From Candidatus Woesearchaeota archaeon (GTDB taxonomy: Archaea; Nanobdellota; Nanobdellia; Woesearchaeales; GW2011-AR4): DNA of 64,000 nt. A model generated the notes under the pieces. That model ran no database searches. It was given only the letters and a program-made list of their open reading frames with translations, and was not told where the DNA came from. Of this stretch, positions 25,253 to 33,917 are shown piece by piece (position 1 is the first letter of the stretch; each line of letters opens with the position of its first letter). The DNA is taken from the NCBI GenBank assembly GCA_016187465.1, contig JACPJQ010000007.1:170168-234167 (forward strand), read 5' to 3'. The position numbers and the translations under genes were made by a program.

Positions 25253-25954
25253 ATGATTAAAACTGCTGTAGTGCTTGTTGGCGGAAGAGGCTTAAGGCTG
25301 ATGCCTTACACCCAGGACATCCCAAAGCCGATGATAGAAGTAGGAGGCAAGCCTTTGGTGCACTGGATTGTGGACTGGCTTATAGAGAATGAGATAAAAA
25401 CTATCGTTTTTGGAGTTGACTACAAAAAAGAAGCCATCATTGATTACTTAAAGCAGCAGCATTTCAGCGCTGAAATTTTGTTTAATGATCACCATAATGC
25501 CAAAGGAACCGGAGATGCATTCAGGCTTGCGATAGAAAATAAGGGCATTAACGACAAGACATTTATTGCAATGAACGGCGATGAGCTGACAGACCTGTCA
25601 ATTAAGAATTTTTTGACGTTTCATAATGAGCACAAGCCCATTGCTTCCCTGATGGCCTATCCATTAAGAAGCCCTTATGGAATTCTTGACATAGACCATG
25701 AATTTAATATAACGGCATTTAGAGAAAAACCAGTCATTGACAACTATTTTATTAACTCCGGGATTTACCTGTTTGACAGGCAGATAAAAAGCTATCTGCC
25801 TGAAAGCGGCTCTATAGAAGAAACAACCTTTGTGAAGCTTGCCGAAATAAAAAAAATAAAGGCTTTCAAGTATTTCGGATTTTGGCGCACAATAGACACA
25901 ATGAAGGATTTGGCTATTGTTGAGGAAAAGATAGGAGTCTTGAAAGAGGTGTGA
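25253..25954 (+). CDS. Sugar-1-phosphate nucleotidyltransferase
   Basis: Activates a hexose-1-phosphate to an NDP-sugar for cell-surface glycans. The N-terminus carries the family signature VVLVGGRGLRLMPYTQDIPKPMIEVGGKPL, here with G-G-x-G-x-R-L in the variant GGRGLRLMP, plus the KPM substrate Lys. MNGDELTDL near residue 104 is the catalytic/metal Asp region, and FREKP near residue 161 is also typical. 233 residues is the short form without the C-terminal beta helix. The base and sugar cannot be deduced. It is followed one base later by a nucleotide-sugar SDR enzyme, probably the next step. Confidence 0.85.
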   Translation: MIKTAVVLVGGRGLRLMPYTQDIPKPMIEVGGKPLVHWIVDWLIENEIKTIVFGVDYKKEAIIDYLKQQHFSAEILFNDHHNAKGTGDAFRLAIENKGINDKTFIAMNGDELTDLSIKNFLTFHNEHKPIASLMAYPLRSPYGILDIDHEFNITAFREKPVIDNYFINSGIYLFDRQIKSYLPESGSIEETTFVKLAEIKKIKAFKYFGFWRTIDTMKDLAIVEEKIGVLKEV

Positions 25955-25955
25955 A

Positions 25956-26912
25956 ATGAAAGTTCTTATCAGCGGGGTTACGGGCTTTATCGGAAGCGAG
26001 ATTGCAAGAAGGCTTGTTGAAGAGGATGAGCATGAAGTGGCAGCTTTGGTAAGGGTTGGCTCAAATTTAAGCATGTTCGAGCCCATCAAGGACATCATAA
26101 GCAATTTAGATGTAAGATACGGGAATTTATCTGATTTTCATTCTATCAAAAGAATTGTAAAGGATGTTTCCCCCCAGTACATACTGCACATTGGAGCGCA
26201 GACAAGCGTCAGGCATTCCTTTGAGCTGCCCTTGGAGTACAATGAAACAAATTACATGGGAACAATTAATTTGGCGCATGCCGCGCTGGAACTGAATTCA
26301 TTCAAAAAGTTTATTTTTGCGTCGACAATGGAAACTTACGGGTGGCAGCCAAAGAAAATTCCGTTCAAGGAAGACTTAAGCTTGAATCCCGCAAGCCCTT
26401 ATGCGGCTTCAAAAGTTGCCTGTGAAGTCTACATCAGAATGGCCCAGAAGGCGTTTGGACTGCCGTACATAATATCGAGGGCGTGCAACACGTTCGGAAG
26501 AAAGCACAATTCCGGATTTGTAACAGAGTACCTTATTACAACAATGCTTAAGAACCGGACAGTTTATCTTGGAACTCCGAATGCTGTCAGGGACATGATG
26601 TACGTCGACGACCATGTAAACGCATATCTGAAGATGCTCAAGTCAAATGCCGTGAACGATACTTTTAATTTCGGCACGGGCTCAAGGACAAAGATGAAGG
26701 AGATAGCAGAAAAAGTCAGAAAATTTACTGATTTCAAGGGAAAGATAGCCTATTCATTTCCTCCAAATTACCCGTGGCGTCCGGTAGTTGAGGATTTCTT
26801 GTCATTGGATTCCGGCAGAGCCAGAAAAAAACTGGGATGGAAGCCAAAATACAGCCTTGACGAAGGCCTGAGAAAATCTATTGAGTATTGGAAGGAGAAT
26901 TTATCAAGGTAA
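25956..26912 (+). CDS. NAD-dependent nucleotide-sugar epimerase/dehydratase (extended SDR)
   Basis: Acts on the sugar nucleotide made by its upstream partner. The Rossmann motif is GVTGFIGSEIARRLVE at residues 7-22. The catalytic triad region has FASTMETYGW (Ser/Thr) near residue 121 and YAASK (Tyr-x-x-x-Lys) near residue 149. SRACNTFG and VRDMMYVDDHVNAYL are typical of the GalE/RmlB/GDP-mannose-dehydratase branch. Whether it epimerises or dehydrates is not decidable by eye. The pair probably feeds glycosylation of the heavily sequon-bearing surface proteins in this window. Confidence 0.85.
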   Translation: MKVLISGVTGFIGSEIARRLVEEDEHEVAALVRVGSNLSMFEPIKDIISNLDVRYGNLSDFHSIKRIVKDVSPQYILHIGAQTSVRHSFELPLEYNETNYMGTINLAHAALELNSFKKFIFASTMETYGWQPKKIPFKEDLSLNPASPYAASKVACEVYIRMAQKAFGLPYIISRACNTFGRKHNSGFVTEYLITTMLKNRTVYLGTPNAVRDMMYVDDHVNAYLKMLKSNAVNDTFNFGTGSRTKMKEIAEKVRKFTDFKGKIAYSFPPNYPWRPVVEDFLSLDSGRARKKLGWKPKYSLDEGLRKSIEYWKENLSR

Positions 26913-26983
26913 AATTTGAACGTATCGGGTTCGTGTTAAATTTCCCATCAGTTACGCAATCTTTGTGGATTTCTGCCGAAAAG

Positions 26984-27021
26984 TTTATAAATATCTATAT
27001 ATAATAAAAGATATCTATTAG
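26984..27021 (+). promoter_or_regulatory. Promoter with repeated operator-like motif before the 27022 gene pair
   Basis: CGAAAAGTTTATAAAT (BRE-like plus TATA-like, 26977-26992) is followed by two copies of ATATCTAT (26991-26998 and 27011-27018), a 20-base repeat distance. This spacing near the start suggests autoregulation, usual for toxin-antitoxin pairs. Confidence 0.45.
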
Positions 27022-27303
27022 GTGATAAAGATATATTTTGAAGATTTGCGCTGGAAAGGAAAGTTATTGGTGTTTACATGGCATTTTAAAGATGAGTTCG
27101 ACAAGCTGAAGAAACCTATAGAGTTTATATTAGACGTGCTTGATGAAGGCGAGCATGTTTTGGTGTCAAAGAACCAGAACAAATACAATGTATTTTATCC
27201 ATTCAGAAGAAAATATTTGTGTTTGTCATATGTTGAGCATGAAAATATCATTTTGATTCATGCCAAGCCAACAACCAAAAAACTGGAGGGAAAAAGAAAA
27301 TGA
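27022..27303 (+). CDS. Small toxin-like protein of a two-gene TA-type pair
   Basis: 93 residues from a GTG start. The pattern H-F-x-D-E-F-D-K-L-x-K-P-I-E-F-I-L-D-V-L, then a strand-rich middle (HVLVSKNQNKYNVFYPFRRKYLCLSYVE), resembles small RNase-type toxins of the BECR or DUF4258 kind. The match is by general look only. It overlaps the next gene by four bases (ATGA). The next gene encodes a zinc-finger plus DNA-binding-like protein, the classic order toxin then antitoxin of MqsRA-like systems. No catalytic residues can be assigned. Confidence 0.5.
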   Translation: MIKIYFEDLRWKGKLLVFTWHFKDEFDKLKKPIEFILDVLDEGEHVLVSKNQNKYNVFYPFRRKYLCLSYVEHENIILIHAKPTTKKLEGKRK

Positions 27304-27629
27304 AAAAATTCATGAAAACTTGCTATAAATGCGGAACAGACGTTAAAATAGCTAAAACTGTGAAGGATGGCGTTAATTTGGACTGCCTGAAATGCCCAAA
27401 ATGCGGTGAGGAGTATTTTACTTCAAGCGAATTAATAAAGTTTGATATAAAGACTGGAAAAAGGAAACTAATCAGAAAATTTGGTGTATTGGGAGATTCT
27501 ATGGTTATGAGATTTCCATCTGACGTATTGAAAGACTATAAGATTAAGCCCGGAGATTATGGGATATTTGAGAAAAAGCCCGAAGGAATACTGATAAAGC
27601 CTATTCATGCAAAGGATATTGGGGATTAA
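27300..27629 (+). CDS. Zinc-finger (YgiT/MqsA-like) plus AbrB-like antitoxin candidate
   Basis: 109 residues. The N-terminal CYKCGTD ... CLKCPKCGEEYFTSSE gives two CxxC pairs as in YgiT/MqsA-type antitoxins. The C-terminal half, GDSMVMRFPSDVLKDYKIKPGDYGIF, looks like a SpoVT/AbrB-type swapped-hairpin DNA-binding domain. Such a protein would bind both the partner toxin and the operator. Overlapped with the upstream small gene. Confidence 0.6.
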   Translation: MKKFMKTCYKCGTDVKIAKTVKDGVNLDCLKCPKCGEEYFTSSELIKFDIKTGKRKLIRKFGVLGDSMVMRFPSDVLKDYKIKPGDYGIFEKKPEGILIKPIHAKDIGD

Positions 27630-27700
27630 ATTTTACTGCACTTCAACCAAATAATTTTTTGAACCAATCAAGAAAAAAGCAAGAATTTTATTGAATTTAA

Positions 27701-28840
27701 TTACTCCTGCTCTTTATTGTTATCATCTGCATCCTCTTTATTATTTTCATTTACAGCTTCCTGATTGCCCTCATTTGCACCCTCTTTCTTGTTCTCATTT
27801 ATGACTTCTTGGTTGCCTTCATTTTCGCCTTTTTTGTCTTCGTCCTTTTTATTCTTATATAAATAGTAGTATCCAAAATACAATGCTGTGCCTATCAGAA
27901 TAAGCACAATTACAGCTGTGATAATGCCGCCTGTGCTCGTCAAAGCAGATATTGCATTGCCTGTAAATGCGGCAAACCCTGTTGGCGTGGTTGGTGGTTG
28001 TTCAAGCACTTCCTGGCCTGCGCCTGCTGTTGCGCTCTCTGGTGTTTCGGGAGATGTTTGCTGGACTTCTTCCGGCCCTTCTAATGAAGTTGCTGGAGGA
28101 GCTGCCTGGCATGTTTGTGTTGTTGCCGGAGAATCGCTTGCGCTCGGGCATGGCTCATTTTGAGTGTGCTGCGCAACCTGGACTAGATTGCAGTTTCTTG
28201 TCTGAAATCCATTAGCGCAGGCTGACCACGCTGAGCATTCCCAGTCCTGGTTGCAGATAAAGAAAGCTCCTCCTCCGCCGCCGCCTCCGCCCCCTCCTCC
28301 GCCGCCGCCCACAGAGCCTGGAGCAGGGCATGAAGCATCAGAGCCGTCGCAGTCCTGGTCTATGCCGTCTCCGCACGTATCTGAAGCGCCGGGGTGAATA
28401 TTGGCATTGTTGTCGTTGCAATCGCCTTGATTTTCAGAAGAGCCGTCGCCATCATCGTCCTGCAATGATAAATCATAGTTTAAATTAATTGCAACCGCGC
28501 CGTCACTTTCGTCAACTGTGTATGTTCTTGACGTTTCTTTAACGCCGTTAGTAAGCTCAACAACAATTATATTGCCGTTCTGCACATTTGTCTGCAGATT
28601 TGCCAAATTAATTTTCCACCAGCCTGAAAGATTCGAGTTTCCTGCTGCACCGACAGTGTCTGTCAATGTATCTCCCTGAACGCTTTGCGGATAAACTGTG
28701 ACAGTTGAGCCGTCTGCTGGCACTGCACCATCAAAAGCCTGGCCATAAAGCACAGGCTTAGGAACAGCGTCTGCATAGGTTACACTAACAAAAACTAAGA
28801 AGATAACTACAGCTACTATTAAACTCTTCACCGAACTCAT
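27701..28840 (-). CDS. Membrane-anchored surface protein with MopE-type repeat, TSP1-like segment and Gly-run
   Basis: Start at 28840 (MSSVKSLIVAVVIFLVFVSVTYADA) gives a signal peptide; an in-frame start 23 codons earlier overlaps the upstream gene. The N-domain (residues 25-120) is nearly identical to that of the next gene upstream. One DxDGDG...DCNDNNANIHPGA...GIDQDCDG unit of the MopE metal-binding type follows, then 14 consecutive Gly. A WECSAWSACANGFQTRNC thrombospondin-1-like segment comes next. Near residue 310, TGFAAFTGNA leads to a transmembrane helix and a ~50-residue acidic cytoplasmic tail of repeated GNQE(V/A)xNENxKE units. Last gene of the surface operon; role in adhesion is inferred. 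Confidence 0.75.
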   Translation of the reverse strand: MSSVKSLIVAVVIFLVFVSVTYADAVPKPVLYGQAFDGAVPADGSTVTVYPQSVQGDTLTDTVGAAGNSNLSGWWKINLANLQTNVQNGNIIVVELTNGVKETSRTYTVDESDGAVAINLNYDLSLQDDDGDGSSENQGDCNDNNANIHPGASDTCGDGIDQDCDGSDASCPAPGSVGGGGGGGGGGGGGGAFFICNQDWECSAWSACANGFQTRNCNLVQVAQHTQNEPCPSASDSPATTQTCQAAPPATSLEGPEEVQQTSPETPESATAGAGQEVLEQPPTTPTGFAAFTGNAISALTSTGGIITAVIVLILIGTALYFGYYYLYKNKKDEDKKGENEGNQEVINENKKEGANEGNQEAVNENNKEDADDNNKEQE

Positions 28841-28860
28841 TACTTTTTTACTCCGCGACT

Positions 28861-29856
28861 TCACTCCCACAAAGTTCCTTGGTAAATGAACAATCCTGGG
28901 CCGTCGCAATTAATGAAGTAACCTTCTGTTCCTATCAATGAAAATGATGGGTCGTCTTCTATCAACAAAATGTCGTCTTGCATCAGCTGTGTCGGACCGT
29001 CAAATCTCATTACAACAGTGCATACCAATCCAGTGTAGTCCATTATGGCCTGGCCAATCTCCTGCGAGTTGTCAATGCCTGCCGGCTTGTAAGGCAGTGC
29101 AAATGATGTCCAGCCGTCATATATCTGGAATTGAGCGCTGAACGGGCATTCATCATCTGAGCCGTCGCAGTCCTGGTCAATTCCGTCTCCGCATATCTCT
29201 TCTGCATTTGGATTAATGCCATTATCTGTATCGTCGCAATCATCATCATTGCCTGCATACCCTTCTGGTTGCACGCAGGCATTTTGTGGTGCATTAGCAT
29301 TTCCAAATTCGTCTAAATCTGAATCCTGGTAAAATGTAAATTGAAGCCCTTCATCAACGCCGTCATTGCAGTCATTGTCTACACTATCACAAACTTCATT
29401 TGCGTTTGGGTTGACTGAAGGATCGTTGTCATTGCAGTCGACATCGCCGTTGAATCCGTCGTTGTCGTTGTCTTGAAAATCAGGATCAAGGTTCAGGTTG
29501 ATTAAAACTGCGCCGTCACTTTCGTCAACTGTGTATGTTCTTGACGTTTCTTTAACGCCGTTAGTAAGCCCAACAACAACTATATTGCCGTTCTGCACAT
29601 TTGTCTGCAGATTTGCCAAATTAATTTTCCACCAGCTTGAAATGCCCGTGTTTCCTGTTGCACCGACAGTGTCTGTCAATGTATCAAGAGGAACTGCCTG
29701 CGGATAAACTGTGACAGTTGCCCCATCTGCAGGGTTTAATCCGTCAAAAGCCTGCCCATATAAAACTGGCTTTGGCTCTGTTGCGGCATATGCAACGCCA
29801 ATTGATATGGCAATTATCAAGCATAATATCGTCACTCCTTTTTTAGTAAAATTCAT
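28861..29856 (-). CDS. Secreted protein with MopE-type repeats and a C-terminal GW-type domain
   Basis: 331 residues. The signal peptide is MNFTKKGVTILCLIIAISIG. A ~95-residue beta domain is shared with the downstream neighbour. Residues ~130-235 hold at least three Asp/Asn/Cys units (DCNDNDPSVNPNA, CDSVDNDCNDG, DCDDTDNGINPNA, GDGIDQDCDGSD) expected to bind calcium or another metal. The final ~95 residues (FQIYDGWTSFALPYKP ... EGYFINCDGPGLFIYQGTLWE) repeat the C-terminal domain of the 29885 gene. No membrane anchor. A good AGGGGG ribosome site precedes the ATG. Confidence 0.75.
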   Translation of the reverse strand: MNFTKKGVTILCLIIAISIGVAYAATEPKPVLYGQAFDGLNPADGATVTVYPQAVPLDTLTDTVGATGNTGISSWWKINLANLQTNVQNGNIVVVGLTNGVKETSRTYTVDESDGAVLINLNLDPDFQDNDNDGFNGDVDCNDNDPSVNPNANEVCDSVDNDCNDGVDEGLQFTFYQDSDLDEFGNANAPQNACVQPEGYAGNDDDCDDTDNGINPNAEEICGDGIDQDCDGSDDECPFSAQFQIYDGWTSFALPYKPAGIDNSQEIGQAIMDYTGLVCTVVMRFDGPTQLMQDDILLIEDDPSFSLIGTEGYFINCDGPGLFIYQGTLWE

Positions 29857-29884
29857 TTAAAAACCCCCTTAACAATTATTTACT

Positions 29885-32209
29885 TTAAGTCCAGATTGTG
29901 CCTTCAAATTCGAAAGTTCCTGTGCCTTCGCAGTGTATAAAGTAAGCCTGAGTTGATGTCAGTGCAAAGCTTGGATCTTCCAGTAATTCAAGTATGTCGT
30001 CGTCCATCTTTTGTGTTTCGCCATTGAATTTCATTATCACATCGCAGTCAACTCCTTCAAGAGCTGATATTGCATCTCCAAGCTCCTGTGAATTGCCGAT
30101 CCCAACTGGGTTAAACGGCAGCGCAAATACTGTCCATCCGTCAAATATCTGGATTGAAGCGCCGAATGTTTCGTCATTATTCTGGCAGTCCGGATCATTA
30201 TTATCCGTTAATCCGTCGCAATCGTCATCAATTCCATTGTTGCAGATTTCATCCTCTGCCGGATTTACATCTTCATCAGTGTCGTCGCAATCATCGTCGT
30301 TGCTTACATATCCTGATGGCTGCTCGCAGTCAATTTGGAACTCGTCGGCATTGCCGAATACATCCTCATCAAGGTCCTGGTAGAATGTTGTGAATACTAA
30401 TTCATCATCATTAAAGCCGTTGCAGTCATTGTCCAGGCCGTCGCAAACTTCATCGCTTGACGGGTTTGGCTGGCATGTGCTGAGCATCTGGCCTTCTAAG
30501 CATGCCCATTCTCCTGCAGATGCGCATTCTCCCTGACCGCAAAGTGTCGGGTCGCCGAGAGTTGGCTCGTCATTGCCATCTTGAGTTTGACCGTTGCAAT
30601 CATTATTTTTTCCATCACACAATTCTGGCGCGCCAGGATAAACAGCAGCATCACCATCATCGCAGTCTAAATCATCGCAAACTGGATCTCCATCAGCATT
30701 TGCGCAATCACATACACCGCCTTCGTCGGTTTGCCCGTCACAATCATTGTCAACTTGGTCGCAAACTTCAGCAGCGCCTGGATTTATTCCGCCATTATTA
30801 TCATTGCAGTCTGTATTGTCTGAAACATATCCTGGAGGCTGTTCACAATCAACCTGTGAAACTCCAAGGTTTCCGTAAAGATCAAAATCAGAATCCTGGT
30901 AATATGTTGCGAATATTAATTCATCATCATTAAAGCCGTTGCAGTCGTTGTCCAAGCCGTCGCATGTTTCTGCCGCTGGTGCGCCTTCAGCGCAGGTGTC
31001 TGTCATTTGGCCGTTTATGCAGTCCATTATCCCGTTTGATTCGCACTGGCCTGTGCCGCAGTTTGTTTGCACTCCATAATTAGGCTCGTCAAAACCGTCA
31101 GGAGATGCACTGCAGTCATTGTTTATGTTGTCGCACATGTCATCGGCACTTGGATTTATGCTGAAAGCATCGTCATTGCAGTCACCTTGATTTTCTGTGA
31201 AGCCGTCTCCGTCATCGTCATAGGCATTTGTGCCTTCATCTGTCAACCCATCGCAATCGTTATCTACGCCATCCCCAATTTCACCTTCATCACCATCTAT
31301 GTTTACTGTGCCATCCTGGTCGTCACAATCATCTATCTCTGAGCAGAACCCGTCACCATCAACATCAGTGCAAAAATCGCAGGCATCTCCTATAAAATCC
31401 GTGTCTATATCTTCCTGGAAGGGATTAAAGGCGCCAGGGCAGTTGTCCTCGTTGCCGCACCAGCCATCGACATCTGCGTCGTTTAATGGATCAAAAGGGC
31501 ATCCATCGCATGCATTTCCTGCGCCGTCTCCATCAGAGTCTGCTTGGTCAGCATTCGAATCTACCGGGCAGTTATCGCATCCGTTTGGCTTGCCGTCTCC
31601 GTCTGTATCCAAACCATCGTTAGAGCCGGGGCATATATCACAGCCGTTTGGCACTCCGTCACTATCGGAATCTATAGTATCATCAAATCCATTGCAGATA
31701 TCACATCCGTTAGGAACACCATCTATATCATCATCTAAATTGTCATCGGAGCCTTGGCATGCATCAACATCATTGCAGACTCCGTCTCCGTCAGAATCAG
31801 CGCATCCGACTGTAACAGTCATATTTACATTGTATTCCTGCCCGCAAGTATAAGGCCAAGAATTGAGGTTGCCGTTTAAAACCGCCTGTGTCCATTGCTC
31901 GTTTGCAAACACTTCAAAGGTTATGCTTTGAGGAACTTCGTATCCTTGGGATACTCCAGAAACAGCAAACTTGTTGTCTATCTCAGCATCGCCATAACGT
32001 CCATTAGCTGTTGTGTCATAGGTTCCTCTTATGTCGCCTAATATTTTAGCCCTCATGTCAGTGCCTGCAGAAGCATTGACACCATTAATTTTTAAAGTGC
32101 CATAAAAAAAATCAGCCATTCCTCCGCTGCAAGATACTGCAAAAGCGCCCTCCATAGGCAGAACTAAAGCTATTATTAACAATACTGCAATGCTTAATCT
32201 TTTTATCAT
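29885..32209 (-). CDS. Large secreted Asp-rich protein with TSP3-type and MopE-type repeats
   Basis: 774 residues with signal peptide MIKRLSIAVLLIIALVLPMEGAFA. A ~110-residue beta domain (starting SCSGGMADFFYGTLKING) is followed by thrombospondin-type-3-like calcium repeats (DSDGDGVCNDVDAC, DSDSDGVPNGCDIC, DTDGDGKPNGCDNC, DSDGDGAGNACDGC) over residues ~135-285. About eight MopE-type units (CDGLDNDCNGFNDDE, DCNDNNGGINPGAAEVCDQVDNDCDG and similar) cover residues ~290-675. The end carries the same GWTVFALPFNPVGI domain as the next gene. Calcium-dependent rigid stalk is the likely form. Its ATG overlaps the upstream stop as ATGA. Confidence 0.8.
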   Translation of the reverse strand: MIKRLSIAVLLIIALVLPMEGAFAVSCSGGMADFFYGTLKINGVNASAGTDMRAKILGDIRGTYDTTANGRYGDAEIDNKFAVSGVSQGYEVPQSITFEVFANEQWTQAVLNGNLNSWPYTCGQEYNVNMTVTVGCADSDGDGVCNDVDACQGSDDNLDDDIDGVPNGCDICNGFDDTIDSDSDGVPNGCDICPGSNDGLDTDGDGKPNGCDNCPVDSNADQADSDGDGAGNACDGCPFDPLNDADVDGWCGNEDNCPGAFNPFQEDIDTDFIGDACDFCTDVDGDGFCSEIDDCDDQDGTVNIDGDEGEIGDGVDNDCDGLTDEGTNAYDDDGDGFTENQGDCNDDAFSINPSADDMCDNINNDCSASPDGFDEPNYGVQTNCGTGQCESNGIMDCINGQMTDTCAEGAPAAETCDGLDNDCNGFNDDELIFATYYQDSDFDLYGNLGVSQVDCEQPPGYVSDNTDCNDNNGGINPGAAEVCDQVDNDCDGQTDEGGVCDCANADGDPVCDDLDCDDGDAAVYPGAPELCDGKNNDCNGQTQDGNDEPTLGDPTLCGQGECASAGEWACLEGQMLSTCQPNPSSDEVCDGLDNDCNGFNDDELVFTTFYQDLDEDVFGNADEFQIDCEQPSGYVSNDDDCDDTDEDVNPAEDEICNNGIDDDCDGLTDNNDPDCQNNDETFGASIQIFDGWTVFALPFNPVGIGNSQELGDAISALEGVDCDVIMKFNGETQKMDDDILELLEDPSFALTSTQAYFIHCEGTGTFEFEGTIWT

Positions 32210-33831
32210 TTAACCTCTAACTTTATTTTAGTCTCTTGCTTATCTTCCTCATTTTGGGCATCTTCTGTTGCTTGTATGTTTTCTGTTGCCTGAGGCTTTT
32301 GCTCTGTTTGAATGTCATCTATTGTTTGAAGTTCCTCAATTGATTGTATTTCCTGTATTGGCTGATTGTCCTTGTCTTGGATGTCGTCTATTGCCTGAAG
32401 CTCCTCTATCGATTGGATTTCCTGCACTGGATGAGTTTCTTCCTCAGTTTGCACATCTTCTATCGCATTGATGCTGTATATTGGCTGAGACTGTTGATCT
32501 GATTCATCGCCTGTTGATTGAGCATTTGTCAGTGATTCAAGCTCTTCCAGTGATTTTATTTCCTGAATTGTATTATCTTCTTGATCTTGAGTATCGTCTG
32601 TTGTTTCTGCTTCTTGGATTTGAATTTCTTTCAGCGACTCAAGCTCTTCTATTGCCTTTATCTTCTGTATTGTTTGAGTCTCCTGTGCTGATCGCGCATT
32701 TTGTTCTGCCTTATTCTTTCCGGCAAAATATTGTGTTACCAATATGCCCAATAACACGCCGGCCAAAACCAGCATAACTCCGATAATCGGATTGGATTTG
32801 ACTTTTTCAACCGCAAATCCAGTTATTTGGCTGGCAGCCAGTACCGGGCTGAAAGTTTCATTGCCCTTTTTTTCTGTTTCCTGGATTTCTTTATTTGCGC
32901 CTTCTTCTTGAACTGAACTTAAAATCCCTGCAGTTGAATTAACCTTAGGAACATATTTTCCGGCTTTAATTGCAAAATAACTGAAGCCCGGAGTTCCTGC
33001 CCTGTAATAATTGTCAGCTGCATCCGCCCCTTCATGGAATGTTTCAAGCTCATCCCAGTTGCTGTTATGGTAACGGAACAGCTTTACTGTTGCCGGATCA
33101 TAACCGTTTATTTCAAGCCACTCGTTTGAAACCCTGAACCTTAATATTGCTGTTTTGACAGCGCTGTCCTGTATCTTTGGGGCATTTATCGAAATGTACT
33201 TGTAAACCCCGTCGAGCTTTGGCGCAATCGGCTCGTTGACAACCTCAAATTCAATCGTGACATCACTCAGGTTTGCAGTTGTCAGCAGCTGCAATCTTAT
33301 GATTGGGATTAACGGGTTGTCAATGAAAATCAAAACTTGTCTGCCTGCAGTTATTTTTGAATAATTGAAGCTTTGTTTTGTTATGTTTGCCTGCCCTTCC
33401 AGGATCTCTGTTGAATTGTCAACAATCTCTTCGCCAATAAATGTTAAGTCAAGCTTTGTTTCTGTGCCTGTCTGCCATCTGTATGTCTGGGTTGCTTTTA
33501 TTTCCTGAAGCTTGGGTATCTTGGCATAAAACTCAATAGTTTTCCCCAAGCTGCTTCTGCTTCCCGTCACACCGAGCTTTTTGTCGCTATTTTCATCTCC
33601 GTAAAAGCCCGCAACGTCGACCTTTATTGAGCCTCTTTTTTCACTGTCAATTTTTGCTGTTATGACTGAATTGACGGGCACATTCTTGCCGTTGTATACT
33701 GCCTTTCCGTAAAAATAGGAAGGCAGCGCAGGCGCATCTGTTTGCGCATACGCTATTGTGCTAACTAGCACAATTGAAAAAACTAAAATAGCATACACTA
33801 GTACGCTGGCGATATTGTTTTTACACGTCAT
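32206..33831 (-). CDS. PGF-pre-PGF domain surface protein with long repetitive cytoplasmic tail
   Basis: The start at 33831 gives a signal peptide (LVYAILVFSIVLVSTIAYA); an in-frame start nine codons earlier is less likely. The N-terminal half is a beta domain. Residues ~175-295 match the PGF-pre-PGF domain: AILRFRVSNEWLEINGYDPATVKLFRYHNSNWDELET, ending AGTPGFSYFAIKAG. ITGFAVEKVKSNPIIGVMLVLAGVLLGILV is the membrane anchor near residues 340-370. The last ~165 residues are an acidic repeat of the form QEIQSIEELQxIDDIQ, seen about six times. Predicted topology: outside domain, one helix, inside repetitive tail. Confidence 0.75.
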   Translation of the reverse strand: MTCKNNIASVLVYAILVFSIVLVSTIAYAQTDAPALPSYFYGKAVYNGKNVPVNSVITAKIDSEKRGSIKVDVAGFYGDENSDKKLGVTGSRSSLGKTIEFYAKIPKLQEIKATQTYRWQTGTETKLDLTFIGEEIVDNSTEILEGQANITKQSFNYSKITAGRQVLIFIDNPLIPIIRLQLLTTANLSDVTIEFEVVNEPIAPKLDGVYKYISINAPKIQDSAVKTAILRFRVSNEWLEINGYDPATVKLFRYHNSNWDELETFHEGADAADNYYRAGTPGFSYFAIKAGKYVPKVNSTAGILSSVQEEGANKEIQETEKKGNETFSPVLAASQITGFAVEKVKSNPIIGVMLVLAGVLLGILVTQYFAGKNKAEQNARSAQETQTIQKIKAIEELESLKEIQIQEAETTDDTQDQEDNTIQEIKSLEELESLTNAQSTGDESDQQSQPIYSINAIEDVQTEEETHPVQEIQSIEELQAIDDIQDKDNQPIQEIQSIEELQTIDDIQTEQKPQATENIQATEDAQNEEDKQETKIKLEVK

Positions 33832-33875
33832 AACTATGCCTGCACCACCCCTAAACAATGCCGCCTCTTTTACAA

Positions 33876-33906
33876 GACTAAAAAATAAAAATAAAAAATA
33901 AAATTC
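33876..33906 (-). terminator. T-rich stretch after the giant surface protein gene
   Basis: On the minus strand the 33917-33876 interval after the stop codon contains TTTTATTTTTTATTTTTATT, the kind of oligo-T run at which archaeal RNA polymerase terminates. It may uncouple the giant protein from the four genes that follow. Confidence 0.4.
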
Positions 33907-33917
33907 AAGTTATCGCT

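Noticed and set aside
30502..31853. Long plus-strand frames opposite the Asp-rich 774-residue protein
   Set aside because: They are shadows: GAY/AAY/TGY repeat codons read in antisense give open His/Leu/Ser-rich frames. No promoter, ribosome site or sensible protein.
28900..32100. Periodic DNA repeats that could be mistaken for a CRISPR array
   Set aside because: The periodicity follows coding MopE and TSP3 units of varying length. Spacers are not unique sequences between identical repeats, and no cas genes are present.
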